64,000 nt of DNA from positions 1 to 64,000 of the forward strand of contig FTLJ01000236.1 in NCBI GenBank assembly GCA_900155495.1. The letters run 5' to 3'. Every line of letters starts with the position of its first letter. Within the stretch, counting starts at the first letter, position 1. A program made the position numbers and the translations under genes. Shown piece after piece: positions 22,346-33,340 of the stretch. The notes below the pieces were generated by a model, which worked only from the letters and a program-made list of their open reading frames with translations, ran no database searches and was not told the DNA's origin. This stretch comes from Porogramme epimiltina. Lineage: Eukaryota > Basidiomycota > Agaricomycetes > Polyporales > Polyporaceae.

Positions 22346-24552
22346 ATGTGGCTGCTGCATACCAAAACCGCAGCTCTTCGCTGGTTCCATCGGCCAGAGG
22401 AAATCCCTGGAGGGTATGCTATCCTTTCGCACGTCTGGGGCGCAGATTGGGAAGAAGATACGTTCCAAGCCGTACGAGACGCCATGAGGTATGTTCCGCG
22501 CGTCGTGATGTCTTCGTGAGGAGGCCCTCATTCACTCTGTGTCTCTTCGTAGACCAACGACCGAAGCAACGCGACGCCAAACAAAGGGAAGCGCGCTATC
22601 TTCGAAGGCCGACCGACAAATGATCCATCTGCCAGACGCAAACGAAGCATTCCTCGAAGACGTCGCTCGCCCAGACCCAACGTCTCCCCCCGTTGCCCCC
22701 CGCGATCTCATTAATCTCTCAACTAAGATCCGCAACTTTCTCATCCAAGCTGAGCGACACGGATTCGAATGGGCGTGGTCGGACACGTGCTGCATCGACA
22801 AGACGAGCAGCACAGAGCTGACAGAGGCGATCAACTCCATGTTCCGGTACTACGCCCTCTCGGATGTCTGTTACGTCTACCTTGCGGACGTACCCTCGGG
22901 TGCCCCCTCCGACTACACGGCGTTCCGCGCAAGCCGGTGGCACGAGCGCGGATGGACCCTACAGGAACTCATCGCTCCCCACAATGTCCTTTTCATGTCA
23001 CAGGATTGGACGCCGTTCGGAAACAAGCACATGCTCGCGGACGTGCTCGAAGAGGTCACAAGCATCCCGGCGAGCGTCCTGAGGCTGGAAGAAGACTTCA
23101 CGACGATGAGCGTCGCAGCGCGCATGTCGTGGGCAGCGAGGCGGAAGACAACGCGGGTCGAGGACGAGGCGTACTCCCTCTTCGGCCTCTTCGGTGTCAG
23201 CATGCCGACCATCTACGGAGAGGGGAGGAATGCGTTCTATCGCCTGCAGGAGGAGATACTGAGGTCGTCGGTTGACAAAACCCTGCTTGTGTGGGGCGTC
23301 GATGACGAGCCTTGGATCCACGTCGAGGACAGCGCGCAACTCGAAACGATGGTGAATCCCGAGGGATCCCGACCGCCGGAGCACGCGCTCGCCTCCTCAC
23401 CCAAACAGTTCTCCCGTGCGCGATACATCAACATAGGGTATACAGCGACAAGTAAAGAAGTGAGTTCTCTCAATGCCAAACCTCCCTCGCGCAGCCCGGC
23501 TAATATCGATGACGTCATAGAGAGAATCAATGCCCATAGCGTCCAGCGCGTTCACGATCACCCCATTCGGTCTCCGCGCCATGCTACCCGTGTTCGAGGT
23601 CAACGACACGTACTGCATGGCGTTCCTAGGATGTTCTCGCCATAGCCCTGACCAAACGAGGCGGGAGCTGGTGTGGCTCACTCTCAGAGAGATCAAGAAA
23701 ACCGACGCCGGGGAACGAGGACAATCGACGGTATACCATTGCTCATGGCCAAGATCCCCGCGCTGCATCACGACCTCCTTCGACTTCATGGATAAGATGA
23801 GTTGGAGCTGGAAGGATGTCCGGATCTCCATGCGGCCTGCTTATCGTGAAGGGGCGATAGGTCCTCAAACGACCGTCGCCCGACTTATGGCAAGCTCTCC
23901 CCAAACCCCGTACTGGATCAAATCCTCCACCATTACTTCCGCCGAGGTCGCCCACGATCTGAAGCTGATCGACGTACGGACCCCGCCTGTTCCCTGGACA
24001 GGAGATCCTCCCGTGCTTCTGGTCTTCAATGTTGTGAACGACACAAGCCTTTGGATGACGCTCACCCTCGGTCGTTGTAGCGCGGGCACATCCGCCATTC
24101 CTTCGTCCGAGATTGAAGAAACACGCGATCCCTCTATAGCGCTTGCGACGCAGCAACGCCAACTCGGTCAACATTACGTAATTATCAACTTCCACTGCAC
24201 TTCTTACGGGGAGCTTCCGAAGACGTCCCTCGAAGATATCACCTCTCCGCACTCTTGTCAACTCGACCACCTGGACTTCACGGGAGCAGAATATCGGAAG
24301 ACGTATGTTGGCGACGCGATGCACCATTTGGGTTCTCTTGGTAGCGAGCCTCAGGCTACCCTGCTGTTCAAGCGGAGTACGCTGGATGAGGCTGGCGGAG
24401 CGTTAGAGTTGTATGTCGAATGCTTCCTACCTCACGGAAACTTCGGGTGTGTACTTTCACGACCTCATTTGCACCCCTTTCGCACTGCGCTCACACCGCT
24501 CCTCGCAGACGCACCAACTCAGTCAAACCTTGAGACCAGCCACAGGGGATGA
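22346..24552 (+). CDS. HET-3: HET-domain protein, three exons, no internal coiled coil
   Basis: CDS join(22346..22488, 22553..23459, 23521..24552), 693 aa; introns of 64 and 61 nt fit GT-AG and phase. Exon 1 carries MWLLHTKTAALRWF and YAILSHVWG (residues 24-32). Exon 2 has WSDTCCID, ELTEAINSMFRYYAL, RGWTLQELIAP, MSWAARRKTTRVEDEAYSLF and GEGRNAFYRLQEE. Exon 3 is the family C-terminal domain (RLMASSPQTPYW, PPVPWTG). Compared with the other HET genes it has an additional intron near residue 48 and a short linker with no heptads. An alternative terminal intron, 24447-24508, would give a tail ending RTNSVKP; I cannot decide between the two ends. Inferred role: nonself recognition. Confidence 0.8.
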
Positions 24553-24679
24553 TCTACACAAAACTAGGAGCTACTAGTACGCGGGGGCTACAGTACAGTA
24601 CAGTTGCCAGTTGATCGCATGTTCGTTCTGCGCGTATATGCATGTACATATCCGTGCTATCTCTTCCCCACTAGCATCC

Positions 24680-25810
24680 CTTCACGCCGAGTACAAGTCG
24701 GCGACTGCTCAAGCTCGAGCTCAAGCCCCCGCAGTGCTCGGTTGTTGCCGAATGATCGGCCCGGTTCTACCCGATCTCTGCCCTCTTCCGAGCGCCCGAC
24801 ATGATTCAACAGCGCTCCCTCCGATCCCTCCACTGTCCAGGCCTGTGGCTTCTTCTGGCTGTATGCCTGCCGGTCTTTTGCTGTTTAATCGCCATGCTTG
24901 CGGACCTGGCGGCTAGCAGAACACGCTCTTCTCTGAGAATATCTGCCTCAAACAGGAGCCCTCTCTCCCTCGTGTAGAGAGACTGGTGTCTGCTGTGATT
25001 CAGAATGCCTGGATCCAGACGTACTCGAGCTCGAAGGTGAGCTTGATCATCGAATTTCAGAGCCGCAAGCTGAGGGACGCCGCCCAAGGACAGCAACTGA
25101 GTGCGTTGGTGAACAGGTTGTCCCGTTAGAGGTGTATCCATAGATTCCGAGCATATCTTCGGTGTGTTCGAATCATCCTCCTCAACTTCGCCTTTTTCGG
25201 CCCTATCCCACCGCCGCTGTTCGTCGGGGCGGAGGTTACCCGGGAAGAAGATCGGTAAGAGAGCCCTCCCAACCCCTTTCTCCCTCCTCTCCGCATTAAT
25301 CAGGGTCTTCATAACCTTCCCTTCATTAACTGGTTCCTCGTCCATTACCAGGGCGAGATCCTCCGCGCCGGCAACGAGACCAGGTCCCTGCGTGGTGAGG
25401 CCCTCGCCGTCGACCTGGGCCATCGAGACTTCCGTGAGGGTGAACGTCCTGTACAGGCTAGGCAGCTCTGAGGATGAGGCGCCGCTGTCGCGGCTCGCGC
25501 GGGCATTGAGAGGCAGCTTCGAGCGGCGTGCCTCTATGACCTCGATTGGCCGCTTCTCCATGCTGAGCGCCACACGTCTGCGGTGGTTTTGGCGAGACTT
25601 GCGGACATAGAAGGCGACGAAGATGGCGCTAGCGGCCACGGCGACGCCGCCGCCGACACCACCCGCGATGACACCGACGCGCGACCTGGTAACATTGTCT
25701 CCGGAGTTGGTATTGCCTCCTCCGTTGTTCACGCCTTGTCCTTGTCTTCTCCCACTCCTCTGATCATGCGCATGGCCAAACGCTTGTACGGAAGTCAACT
25801 TCCCACTTCG
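24680..25810 (-). pseudogene. glutaminase-type membrane tail fused to unknown sequence, 330 aa chimeric ORF
   Basis: Minus-strand ORF 25798..24806. Its first ~130 residues match the membrane tail of the two glutaminase pseudogenes: a Gly/Asn linker (NNGGGNTNSGD), a transmembrane helix (VGVIAGGVGGGVAVAASAIF), basic stop-transfer residues, MEKRPIEVIEARRSKLPL, and ELPSLYRTFTLTEVSMAQVD. After AEDLAL (about 25347) the homology ends and an unrelated frame runs on for about 180 residues (NEGKVMKTLINAERREKGVG and onward). Remains of the normal tail end lie at 24695-24725. I read it as a glutaminase 3' exon broken by an insertion or rearrangement. No catalytic part is present. It is convergent with HET-3, repeating the HET/glutaminase order. 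Confidence 0.5.
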
Positions 25811-27094
25811 GTGGCATGATCCAGGTCAACTATCAGACCGAGAATCCAGCGCACCTATGTAGGTGTGTTTCTTATAAGTTATCTAGCAGTGCATAAATCC
25901 CGAGCTCTAAGGCGCGACACCGCCTCTTGCTTCCCTCGCAGCAGTACGCCGGTGCCACGGGCCGCCAGCGCCAGCCGCAGGACCCGTCTAAGTAAACTTA
26001 GCAAAAACATGAAGTCGGAGTTCAACGATTCGGCTTTGTATAGCGGACGGGTCATCTTTACGTATTGTCGTTGTAGATACGCTCGGAGCAGAAATACACA
26101 CCCTGAACCACATGTCCTACGGAGAACGAATCCATCTTCAATGACACAGAACGGTCAGAACCCCATTGAATGGAAAAGTCATTAACGCCGAGAACGCCCT
26201 TTCCACTACATTTAATAACCGCACCTCTTCACCGCGGCATGATGAATCATTGGGCCCTTGATGCCTCATCAATTCCATGTTTCTGCCGTGCCCATCTCTA
26301 TACTATCAGAGTCCGCCGGTCTTTCCGATTAATTTTCCGAAAGCTCATAGTGCGCGCACATGTACTCCTTTCGCCACAAAATTTGGACCATGTGTGGCCA
26401 CAGCATACATTCACACCTTCCCAAGTTTCATAATTTAATTCTGGGACCCAAGGGAACAGTGAATATTTTCGTTCTGTTTTTGCTAAGCGAGGGGTGCCGC
26501 CTTCAGACAATCTTGCTCCCCCTGCTCTACCTCAACCACGACGCTATCGGGAGCAACTGAACCACTGTAAATATCTGTTTTCTTTAGAATATGCACATCC
26601 CGCTCGTGTAGAATGCTCGTGCCGCGTGCGAACGGGGATCTAGTGAAGTGATGTAGGGCACGTGATCCATCACGCCCATCAAAGGGTGTATACGCACTTT
26701 TTCGATGGTAGCTCCTCGACCACTCAAAGATTGAAGATAAAAGGTAGATCAATTTATCCACAGCAGCCATAGTAAGCATTGGTATTTTTAAGGGGGCAGA
26801 TGTGACAGCAGAAGGAGAAATGGGAGATTTTCCGAAAGCTGAATTCGGAAAAACTCCCGGACTGATAGTAAACTGGCACGCTTCTTCCTCTCCACTCCGA
26901 CTCAACGGTTGTCCCACTCGAGCCCTGTTCGTCTTTCTCTCAGCCCACTCCGCCTCATACGTCCGTTCAACCTGGTCCGTTAGCGCCTCGCAGTCCCTCT
27001 CCACTACCAAAGTGTACCCACAAGGGCGCGAGAGTACGTCCAAGAACTGGTATAAGAATCTATTTTCTCAGTCGGTATCTCCGTTGCTAGTACG
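25811..27094. other. intergenic upstream of HET-4, duplicated upstream of HET-5
   Basis: Blocks at 25735-26250 match 46240-46750 (for example CCACTCCTCTGATCATG, GCGCACCTATGTAGGTGT, TAGCAGTGCATAAA). The last 200 bases match 46820-47017, down to TCAGTCGGTATCTCCGTT just before the ATG. 26290-26830 has no counterpart in the other copy. No gene seen. Confidence 0.55.
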
Positions 27095-29688
27095 ATGTGG
27101 CTACTCGATACGAAGACCGCTATACTTCACAAATTTGACTCCCCGGAGGACGTCAAAGGAGGATACGCTATTCTGTCACACGTCTGGGGCACTGAGGATG
27201 AAGAAGACACATTCCAGAAAGTCCAAGATGCTGCCACGTGCTTCAAGGACATCACTACACCCACCCGGGAAATTTCGTCAGCTTCATCTACACCTTTGAC
27301 CCCTACAACGACGGATGCCGTAAACCTCGAAGTTCAGCAGCAGGAAGGGGCAGGATATCTCCTTTTTGGAACCTCGCAGGTCTCGCCCGGAGGGGATTCA
27401 AACGCGGCCCCAACTCAGGCTCAGGTTCCGGCCAAATCCCCCCGTGATCTCGTGTCCCTCAAGATTCGTAATTTCCTCTTACAAGCCGAAGAAGAAGGAT
27501 ACAAATGGGCGTGGTCAGACACGTGCTGTATCGACAAGACAAGCAGCACAGAACTGACAGAGGCGATTAACTCCATGTTCCAATACTACTCCCTCTCCGA
27601 TGTCTGCTACACCTACCTCGCCAATGTGCCCCCAAACACCGATCCCGACTTTGACGCCAAATTCCGTACCAGCAAATGGCATACACGGGGATGGACCCTA
27701 CAGGAGCTGCTAGCACCTCGCAACGTTGTCTTCATGTCCAAAGATTGGAAATTCCTGGGGACCAAACACACGCTCGCTGAAGCGCTCGAAGGCGTGACTG
27801 GGATCCCATCAAGTGTTCTGCGGCTCGAACAGGACTTCACGACGAGGAACGTCGCCACCCGCATGTCTTGGGCAGCTAAGCGGGACACAAAGCGTGTCGA
27901 GGACAAGGCGTACTGCCTTCTCGGTATATTCGGCGTAAACATGCCCACTATCTATGGGGAAGGTGAAAACGCGTTCTACCGGCTTCAAGAGGAGATCGCG
28001 AAGTCTTTGGCAGACACGACCTTGCTGTTATGGGGTACAAATCTCTCGTCTCCAGTCCTCGTTGACAATATGTCGACCCTCGAGTCTATGGCCAAAAAAC
28101 AAGGGGCCCAGCCACTGCAGCATGCGTATGCCCCATCTCCTAAATACTTTTCGCGTTCCGGGGAAGATGATACCCAACTATGCCCCTGGGAAGACGCTCA
28201 CGTTGAGGTATGTACGCCTCTATTCACTCAAATGTGAATGGTTTGGATGATTTATATGATCGATTTGTCACCCGTGTCCGATAGAATGAACCTTCGACTC
28301 TCACCAGCCCCAGCACATTCACGGTCACTCCTTTCGGACTTCGTGTCACCCTCCCAGTTCTTCGGGTTGCGCAAGGACGCTACATTGCACTCTTGGGTTG
28401 CTCTATAAAGCGCCGTAACAGCGAGAAACACGATATGCTGTGGCTCACGCTCCGAGTTGCCGGCGACAGCACTACAACAACGCATCAAGGACAGTTACAT
28501 ACATACCACTGCTCATGGCCAGGGTCCCCTCGGTGCATCACTATCTGCCGCGATCTTACTTCCAATCTCAGGAAAGAGGCAATGCCAATGGACATCCACA
28601 TATCCCTACGACCAGCCTACCGCGAGGGTGCCTTGATGGGCCCTCAGAACATCATTTCCCAGCTCATGGCCAGCTCTCCACGACGCCCATTCCATTTCAG
28701 ACCATCTTCTATTGCACGATGGGAAAGGGACTACAATATTAAGCTATTAGATGCGAAACTTCCACCCTCTCCTTGGACACAGTCATCAGAGTCCCCAGCC
28801 ATTCTCATCTTTGAATGTCGGGCAAACATTATAGGTGTTTACATCAAGGTCTGGATGATACTCGTGGTTGGATGCTGTTCCAGGGCAACATTATCGAGCA
28901 GCCAGAGCGTCCATGGGGGCATGCACTACGCGTCTGTCTATTACTATTTTGACGACTATCAAGAAGTGGGGTCTTTCATCTCAGCCTATGAAGACAAACA
29001 CGATTGTGAACTGGATCACCTCTCTAAAATTCAATGCCAAGAGGGCACATACAAGAGGCAATGGCAGGGGCAGAAGCTGGAGCAGCAGTTGGGGCAGCAG
29101 TTGGGGCAGCAGCGGGAGCAGTTGGAGAAGCAGCGGGAGCAGTTGGAGCAGCAGCGGGAGCAGTTGCGACTGGAGCAGCAGCGACAGCAGCAGCAGCGGC
29201 GGCGGCGGCAGCGGCAGCGGCTGGAGCAGCGACAGCAGCGGCGGCGGCAGCATGTGGAGCCGCTGGTGCCGCTGGTGCCGCAGGAGTCGCTGGTGCGGCT
29301 GGAGCTGCTGGAGCTGCTGGATCTGCTGGAGCTGCAGGGGCCGCAGAGGCCGCAGGGGCCGCTGGAGCGGCAGGCGTTGCAGGAGCAGCAGGAGCAGCAG
29401 GAACAGCAGGAGTGGCGGGAGCAGCAACAGGAGTGGCGGGAGCGGCTGGAGCAGCAACAGAAGCTGGATCGGCAGATGGAGCAGCACCTGGACCTGCTGG
29501 ACCAGCAGGATCGGCAGCTGGAGCAGCAGCTGGACCTGCTGGAGCAGCAGGATCGCCAGCTGGAGGAGATGAAGCGGTGGCAGCTGGATTGCAATATTTC
29601 GTTCCATCTGAGGCGGCCAACGTGCTATATCGGGGCATCATGGTACGAGGTGGACATTAGGAACAGTGTCATTCAAGCTGTACCATAG
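27095..29688 (+). CDS. HET-4: HET-domain protein with long Gln/Glu-rich repeat tract
   Basis: CDS join(27095..28207, 28285..29688), 838 aa; the intron is 77 nt, phase 0, donor GTATGT. HET blocks: YAILSHVWG (24-32), WSDTCCID, ELTEAINSMFQYYSL, RGWTLQELLAP, MSWAAKRDTKRVEDKAYCLL and GEGENAFYRLQEE. The linker between the first HET blocks is Ser/Thr/Pro-rich, without a coiled coil. The C-terminal domain (FTVTPFGLRVTLPVLRV, QLMASSPRRPFHF) runs to about residue 625. Then, from nt 29060 to 29575, a triplet-repeat tract encodes about 170 residues of Q/E/R/L (REQLEQQREQLEQQ pattern) before a conserved end (SWYEVDIRNSVIQAVP). HET-5 has a shorter, different tract at the same place. Convergent with the glutaminase pseudogene at 30021-32657. 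Confidence 0.85.
29060..29575 (+). repeat. GC-rich triplet/hexanucleotide repeat tract in HET-4
   Basis: Imperfect GGAGCAGCA / GAGCAGCTG-type units, mostly in multiples of three, inside exon 2 of HET-4. All six frames are open through it, so ORF length alone does not identify the coding frame. The + frame giving Gln/Glu/Leu is chosen because both flanks are conserved in that frame with HET-5. Confidence 0.8.
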
Positions 29689-29803
29689 TAGGCTTTTCCA
29701 ATGACGTTGTGACGGTTGTAGTTTAGTACATTCAGACACGTACTGTACGATCGCAGCTGCCTTCCGGACGAGCCTAGGCTATGCCCATATTGAAATTATT
29801 ACT

Positions 29804-29990
29804 TTACGTGCATAGCAATGTTTCGTTTGCAAAATCAGCAACAATGCGTACAGGGAGAACTGTGTTAACAGGAATAAGGCAGCTGAGGTCTGCGAGGGAT
29901 ATTCTTGAAGGCTCTCCGTGAAAGGCGCAATAGAAGTGAATCATGATGTAATGCCAACCGAGGTGACGTCCCTGTGCCACATGTACACAC
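29804..29990 (-). pseudogene. inverted relic of a HET C-terminal domain
   Basis: On the minus strand the reading HLGWHYIMIHFYCAFHGEPS, then RISLADL, matches the HET-3 segment QLGQHYVIINFHCTSYGELP then KTSLEDI. The fragment runs to a stop near 29804. It lies antisense to HET-4 and just past the glutaminase tail. A shorter version (HLDWHYIMIDF) is at 49576-49640. It is a remnant of an oppositely oriented HET gene. Confidence 0.55.
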
Positions 29991-30020
29991 CAGTGCCATC
30001 TCGTCGCCGAGAACGTCCCT

Positions 30021-32657
30021 TCATGCGGAGTATGCAGGCGGCTGCTCGAACCGCTCACCACGCAGCTGCCGCATCGCACCACGTAGCCCCTGCACCTCCG
30101 TCGGCGAGAGCGACGCCGACTCCGACCCTGTACTCGGCGGGAATATCTCCAACAGCGGCACGGGTGACTGCGCGCCCGACCCGGTCTCGTATACATGCAC
30201 TGGAACAGACGCTGTAGCGAACGCGAGGTTCTCCACGCCGGCATCGAGACCAAGACCCTGCATGGTGACGCCCTCGCCGTCGACCTGAGCCATCGAGACT
30301 GCCGTGGAGGTAAACGTCCTGTACAGGCTAGGCAGCTCTGAGAGGGAAGCGCCGCTGTCGTGGCTGGCGTGGCCATCGAGAGGCAGCTTCGAGCGGCGGC
30401 CGACCTCTATGACCTCGATCGGCCGCTTCTCCATGCTGCGCGCCACACACCTGCGGCGGTTTCGGCGGAATTTCCGGAGGTAGAAAGCGGCGAATACGGC
30501 ACCAACGGTCACGGCGACGCCGCCCGCGATGGCACCGACGTGCGACTTGGCAACCGTGTCTCCCAATTTGGTATTGCCTCCGTTGTTCCCGCCTTGTCCT
30601 TTGTTACTGGGGCCGGTTGCGCTGATAGTCGTATTCGAAAGACTGCGTCGTATTCGTCAGCATTATTGCTACATTTCGCCGACGGGCCGGGTACCTACGT
30701 TGAGGCTAGAAGCGAGAATATCCCTCCGACGCTAGGGCTTCAAAATATGAGAAACGCGGTTATTGGGAACAGATATCGGCAGGGCTCACCTAGCGAAATC
30801 GCTTCCTTTCCCTGACACGTCATTGTAGTAGTTAGAGAACACGCCTGGCACCTCGTTGAAGTTCGCTTTAGACCAGGCGAACTAAACCAGAGTGTCGCGG
30901 ACACCTTGGTCGACCACGGTAGCAGCTGTAAACACGAGCCACGCTGCGTGACAGGTAGTCGCTGATCAGACGCCGTATACTACGAAATTCGTAGCCAGCT
31001 CACCAACGCTGCTTGTCTGTGAAGTACGCGTGTCTATAGGTAGACCAAATGGTGGTGCTAGAAGGCGATGAGCCCGCCTAATCTCGGCATATTGAAGGCA
31101 CATATAACGTACCCGTCGCGAAGAGCGAACTAAGGAACTTCGTATGGTTCGCCAGCACCTGATAATGACGCGTTGGCGATGGATCTTCGACCGGGAACTG
31201 TTCAAGTGGGCTCACGGATGACGGAACGATGTTGGTCCTCAACAGCCTATCAGCGTATAGGTTGTACGACAGCGACCACGAAGTTTACGGGTCTCCGAGG
31301 GATATCAGGTCGACGTATTTGGGCGAGATCTTCCCTGCATCTGCGATGATCTTTGTGTCGAGCCCGAAGGCGCGGTAGTGCGCGGCAGGGGCGTCCTCGA
31401 CAACGGGGTCAATCTGACCGAGTATACGTGTGTTAATCTCTGTCCATGATACTCGAGATGCTATGTGCACTCACTGCCACGGAAATGTTCGGACACTGTA
31501 TGACATAGTACGCATGTCGTGGCTCTATCGCCCCGGATGGCGCAGTGTACTGGACACTGGGGTCCCTAACGTACCTAAGCGACCACGTCACGGGGCTCGA
31601 AGTCGACTTGACGGTCTCCAGGTTTATCGAGAATGCGAACATAGGTACGTCCCTGCGCGTGTCAGCCCTTGTAAACACGGGCTATCGCAAGAAATCGGGG
31701 GGAGCTTACGGGGTGATAGGCCCGAACACAGTCGACGACGCGTTCGCCAACTCGCCGTGTTCTATGAACTGCTGGCTCGGGATGTTGTCTCTTTCAATTT
31801 TCCACGACGGATCCGGGGTCTACAAAGGAATCCCTATCATCAAACGTTTGTTGTTCGAAGAGGCAGTGCACATACGGGAGGGGGCGCATAATAGGGCGTG
31901 CCGTCTTCAGCCTGACGACGAACTTGAACGTTGGGCTCGAGACTCTGGAGGGAGATTGCGTGGTATATGCTGTTCGTCGTAGTCGGAGTCGTCCACATCG
32001 CGATGCTTCCTCTCGTGTCAGACGATCATTCTAACCGCGACGTCAGATTAGCCCCGAGACAGATTGAAAACGAACTCTCTCTCACCGGCATTGATATCTC
32101 GATACAGTTGTATGAGGTGTGCAGCTCCGTCGAACAAAGAAAGTGCGACCGAGACCTACGAGAACGGCAGGGATTGCTTGACCTCGTCCGTGAGCTGTTC
32201 CCGGGGAAGACGTCAAGTACTGAACGCTACGTTCACCAAACGTATAATCTCACTTCAATGGGCGAGAGGAACGTGATCGTGAGGTTCATCTGGCCCGCCC
32301 TCATCGTGTACACCGACCGCGTGGGGATGATCGACATGTTCGTCACAGTTGCGACATTCGGTGCAGTTTGGCCAGCGCCCATCCACGAGTATGGTGTGCC
32401 GTCTACGTGAATCTTACCACTCCGACCGAGGGCTGCCTGTTCGATATGTTAGCGTGCGTATAGGCGCAACGAATAGAGGACCAGAAGTTGGTACACGCCG
32501 ATGACAGGGTGTTGCTCGTGTTCGTCGCGTTATGTGACACATTCATGTACGAGGGGAGCGCACAGACAGATGGCCATGGATTGCCGCAGGGAAGAAGTTT
32601 CGTGCGACGGCATGAACGTGAACAGCGAATGAGCGTCCAAATAACACAACGAAACAT
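30021..32657 (-). pseudogene. membrane-anchored GtaA-type glutaminase, pseudogene 1
   Basis: Minus strand, paralog of 49667-53334. From the 5' end: start MFRC (32657), PSYMNVSHNATNTS, GRSGKIHVDGTPYSWMGAG (about 32420-32370), SVYTMRAGQMNLTITFLSP (about 32330-32275), WKIERDNIPSQQFIEHGEL, FAFSINLETVKSTSSPVTW, then a C-terminal transmembrane helix and tail ending EQPPAYSA at 30021. GtaA enzymes are secreted fungal glutaminases (DUF4964/5127/4965/1793 set). Defects: the first intron donor is lost (ATTCG where the paralog has GTTTCG), frameshifts follow the signal peptide, and about 970 bp of the catalytic region present in the paralog are deleted at 31290-31300. It cannot encode an enzyme. Convergent with HET-4, 333 bp from its stop. 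Confidence 0.75.
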
Positions 32658-32699
32658 GGTAACACAAGCTGAAGAGTGCGCCCGAGGGTAGGAGTCGAC

Positions 32700-33340
32700 A
32701 GACATCAGGTAAGGAGCAGAGGTGGAATGCATACGCATTGACTTGGGGGTTCTCCGACAGGCCGTGGATAGATGGTAATAACTCACATCGACGCTCTAAC
32801 ATGTTCAAACTCCTGTCCATTACGTTTGTGTGTTTGGACGGATGTCCATGAGGATGTATGCCTAATGAAGGCTTAAAGAGATCCTATACATAGTCATGTC
32901 AGTGTCGTGCGAAGGCATGAGCAGGCCGCTTTGAATAAGAGGCTTTGAAGGTGCACGACGGGAGTGTCGACGAAACGATAGATTGATAGAGGAAAGTTGA
33001 CTCACGAAGTTCTGCTGTTTCTCGGGACTACTTCAACCTTAGCTTCACGGCATTAACCTCGTATAGGGAGACAGACAAAATATGTCTCGTGCGCTCCAAG
33101 GTACAGGCCACGCCTCGAGGGACGAGAACAAGGGTGCATTTGCTATTGAATTGACGTCGGCGACGAGATGGGTGAGTCGTAACGCGCTTTATCGTGTGCG
33201 CAATCAGAGCACAAGAGCGGTGCGCGATGAAGGGAGGCGTAGAGGGGATGAAGGGACCCAAGGCGGTTGAGCTCCGGAGTCCGGAACGGCGGAAACTCTG
33301 GCTGGACTTGAGCTCGACTGACGTGCACATGGCACGTGCG
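32700..33340. other. glutaminase 5' flank, duplicated at 53340-54110
   Basis: Shared blocks with 53500-53780 include CTATACATAG, CGTGCGAAGGCATGAGC and GTGTCGACGAA. CTATACATAG on the other strand (CTATGTATAG) could be the TATA region of the minus-strand glutaminase. No gene recognised. Repeat A copy 2 begins near 33340. Confidence 0.4.

Noticed and set aside
29024..29660. Long Ala/Gly-rich (collagen-like), Ser/Cys-rich and Pro/Leu-rich ORFs on both strands
   Set aside because: They are products of the triplet-repeat tract, which is open in all frames. Only the Gln/Glu frame continues with conserved HET sequence on both sides.
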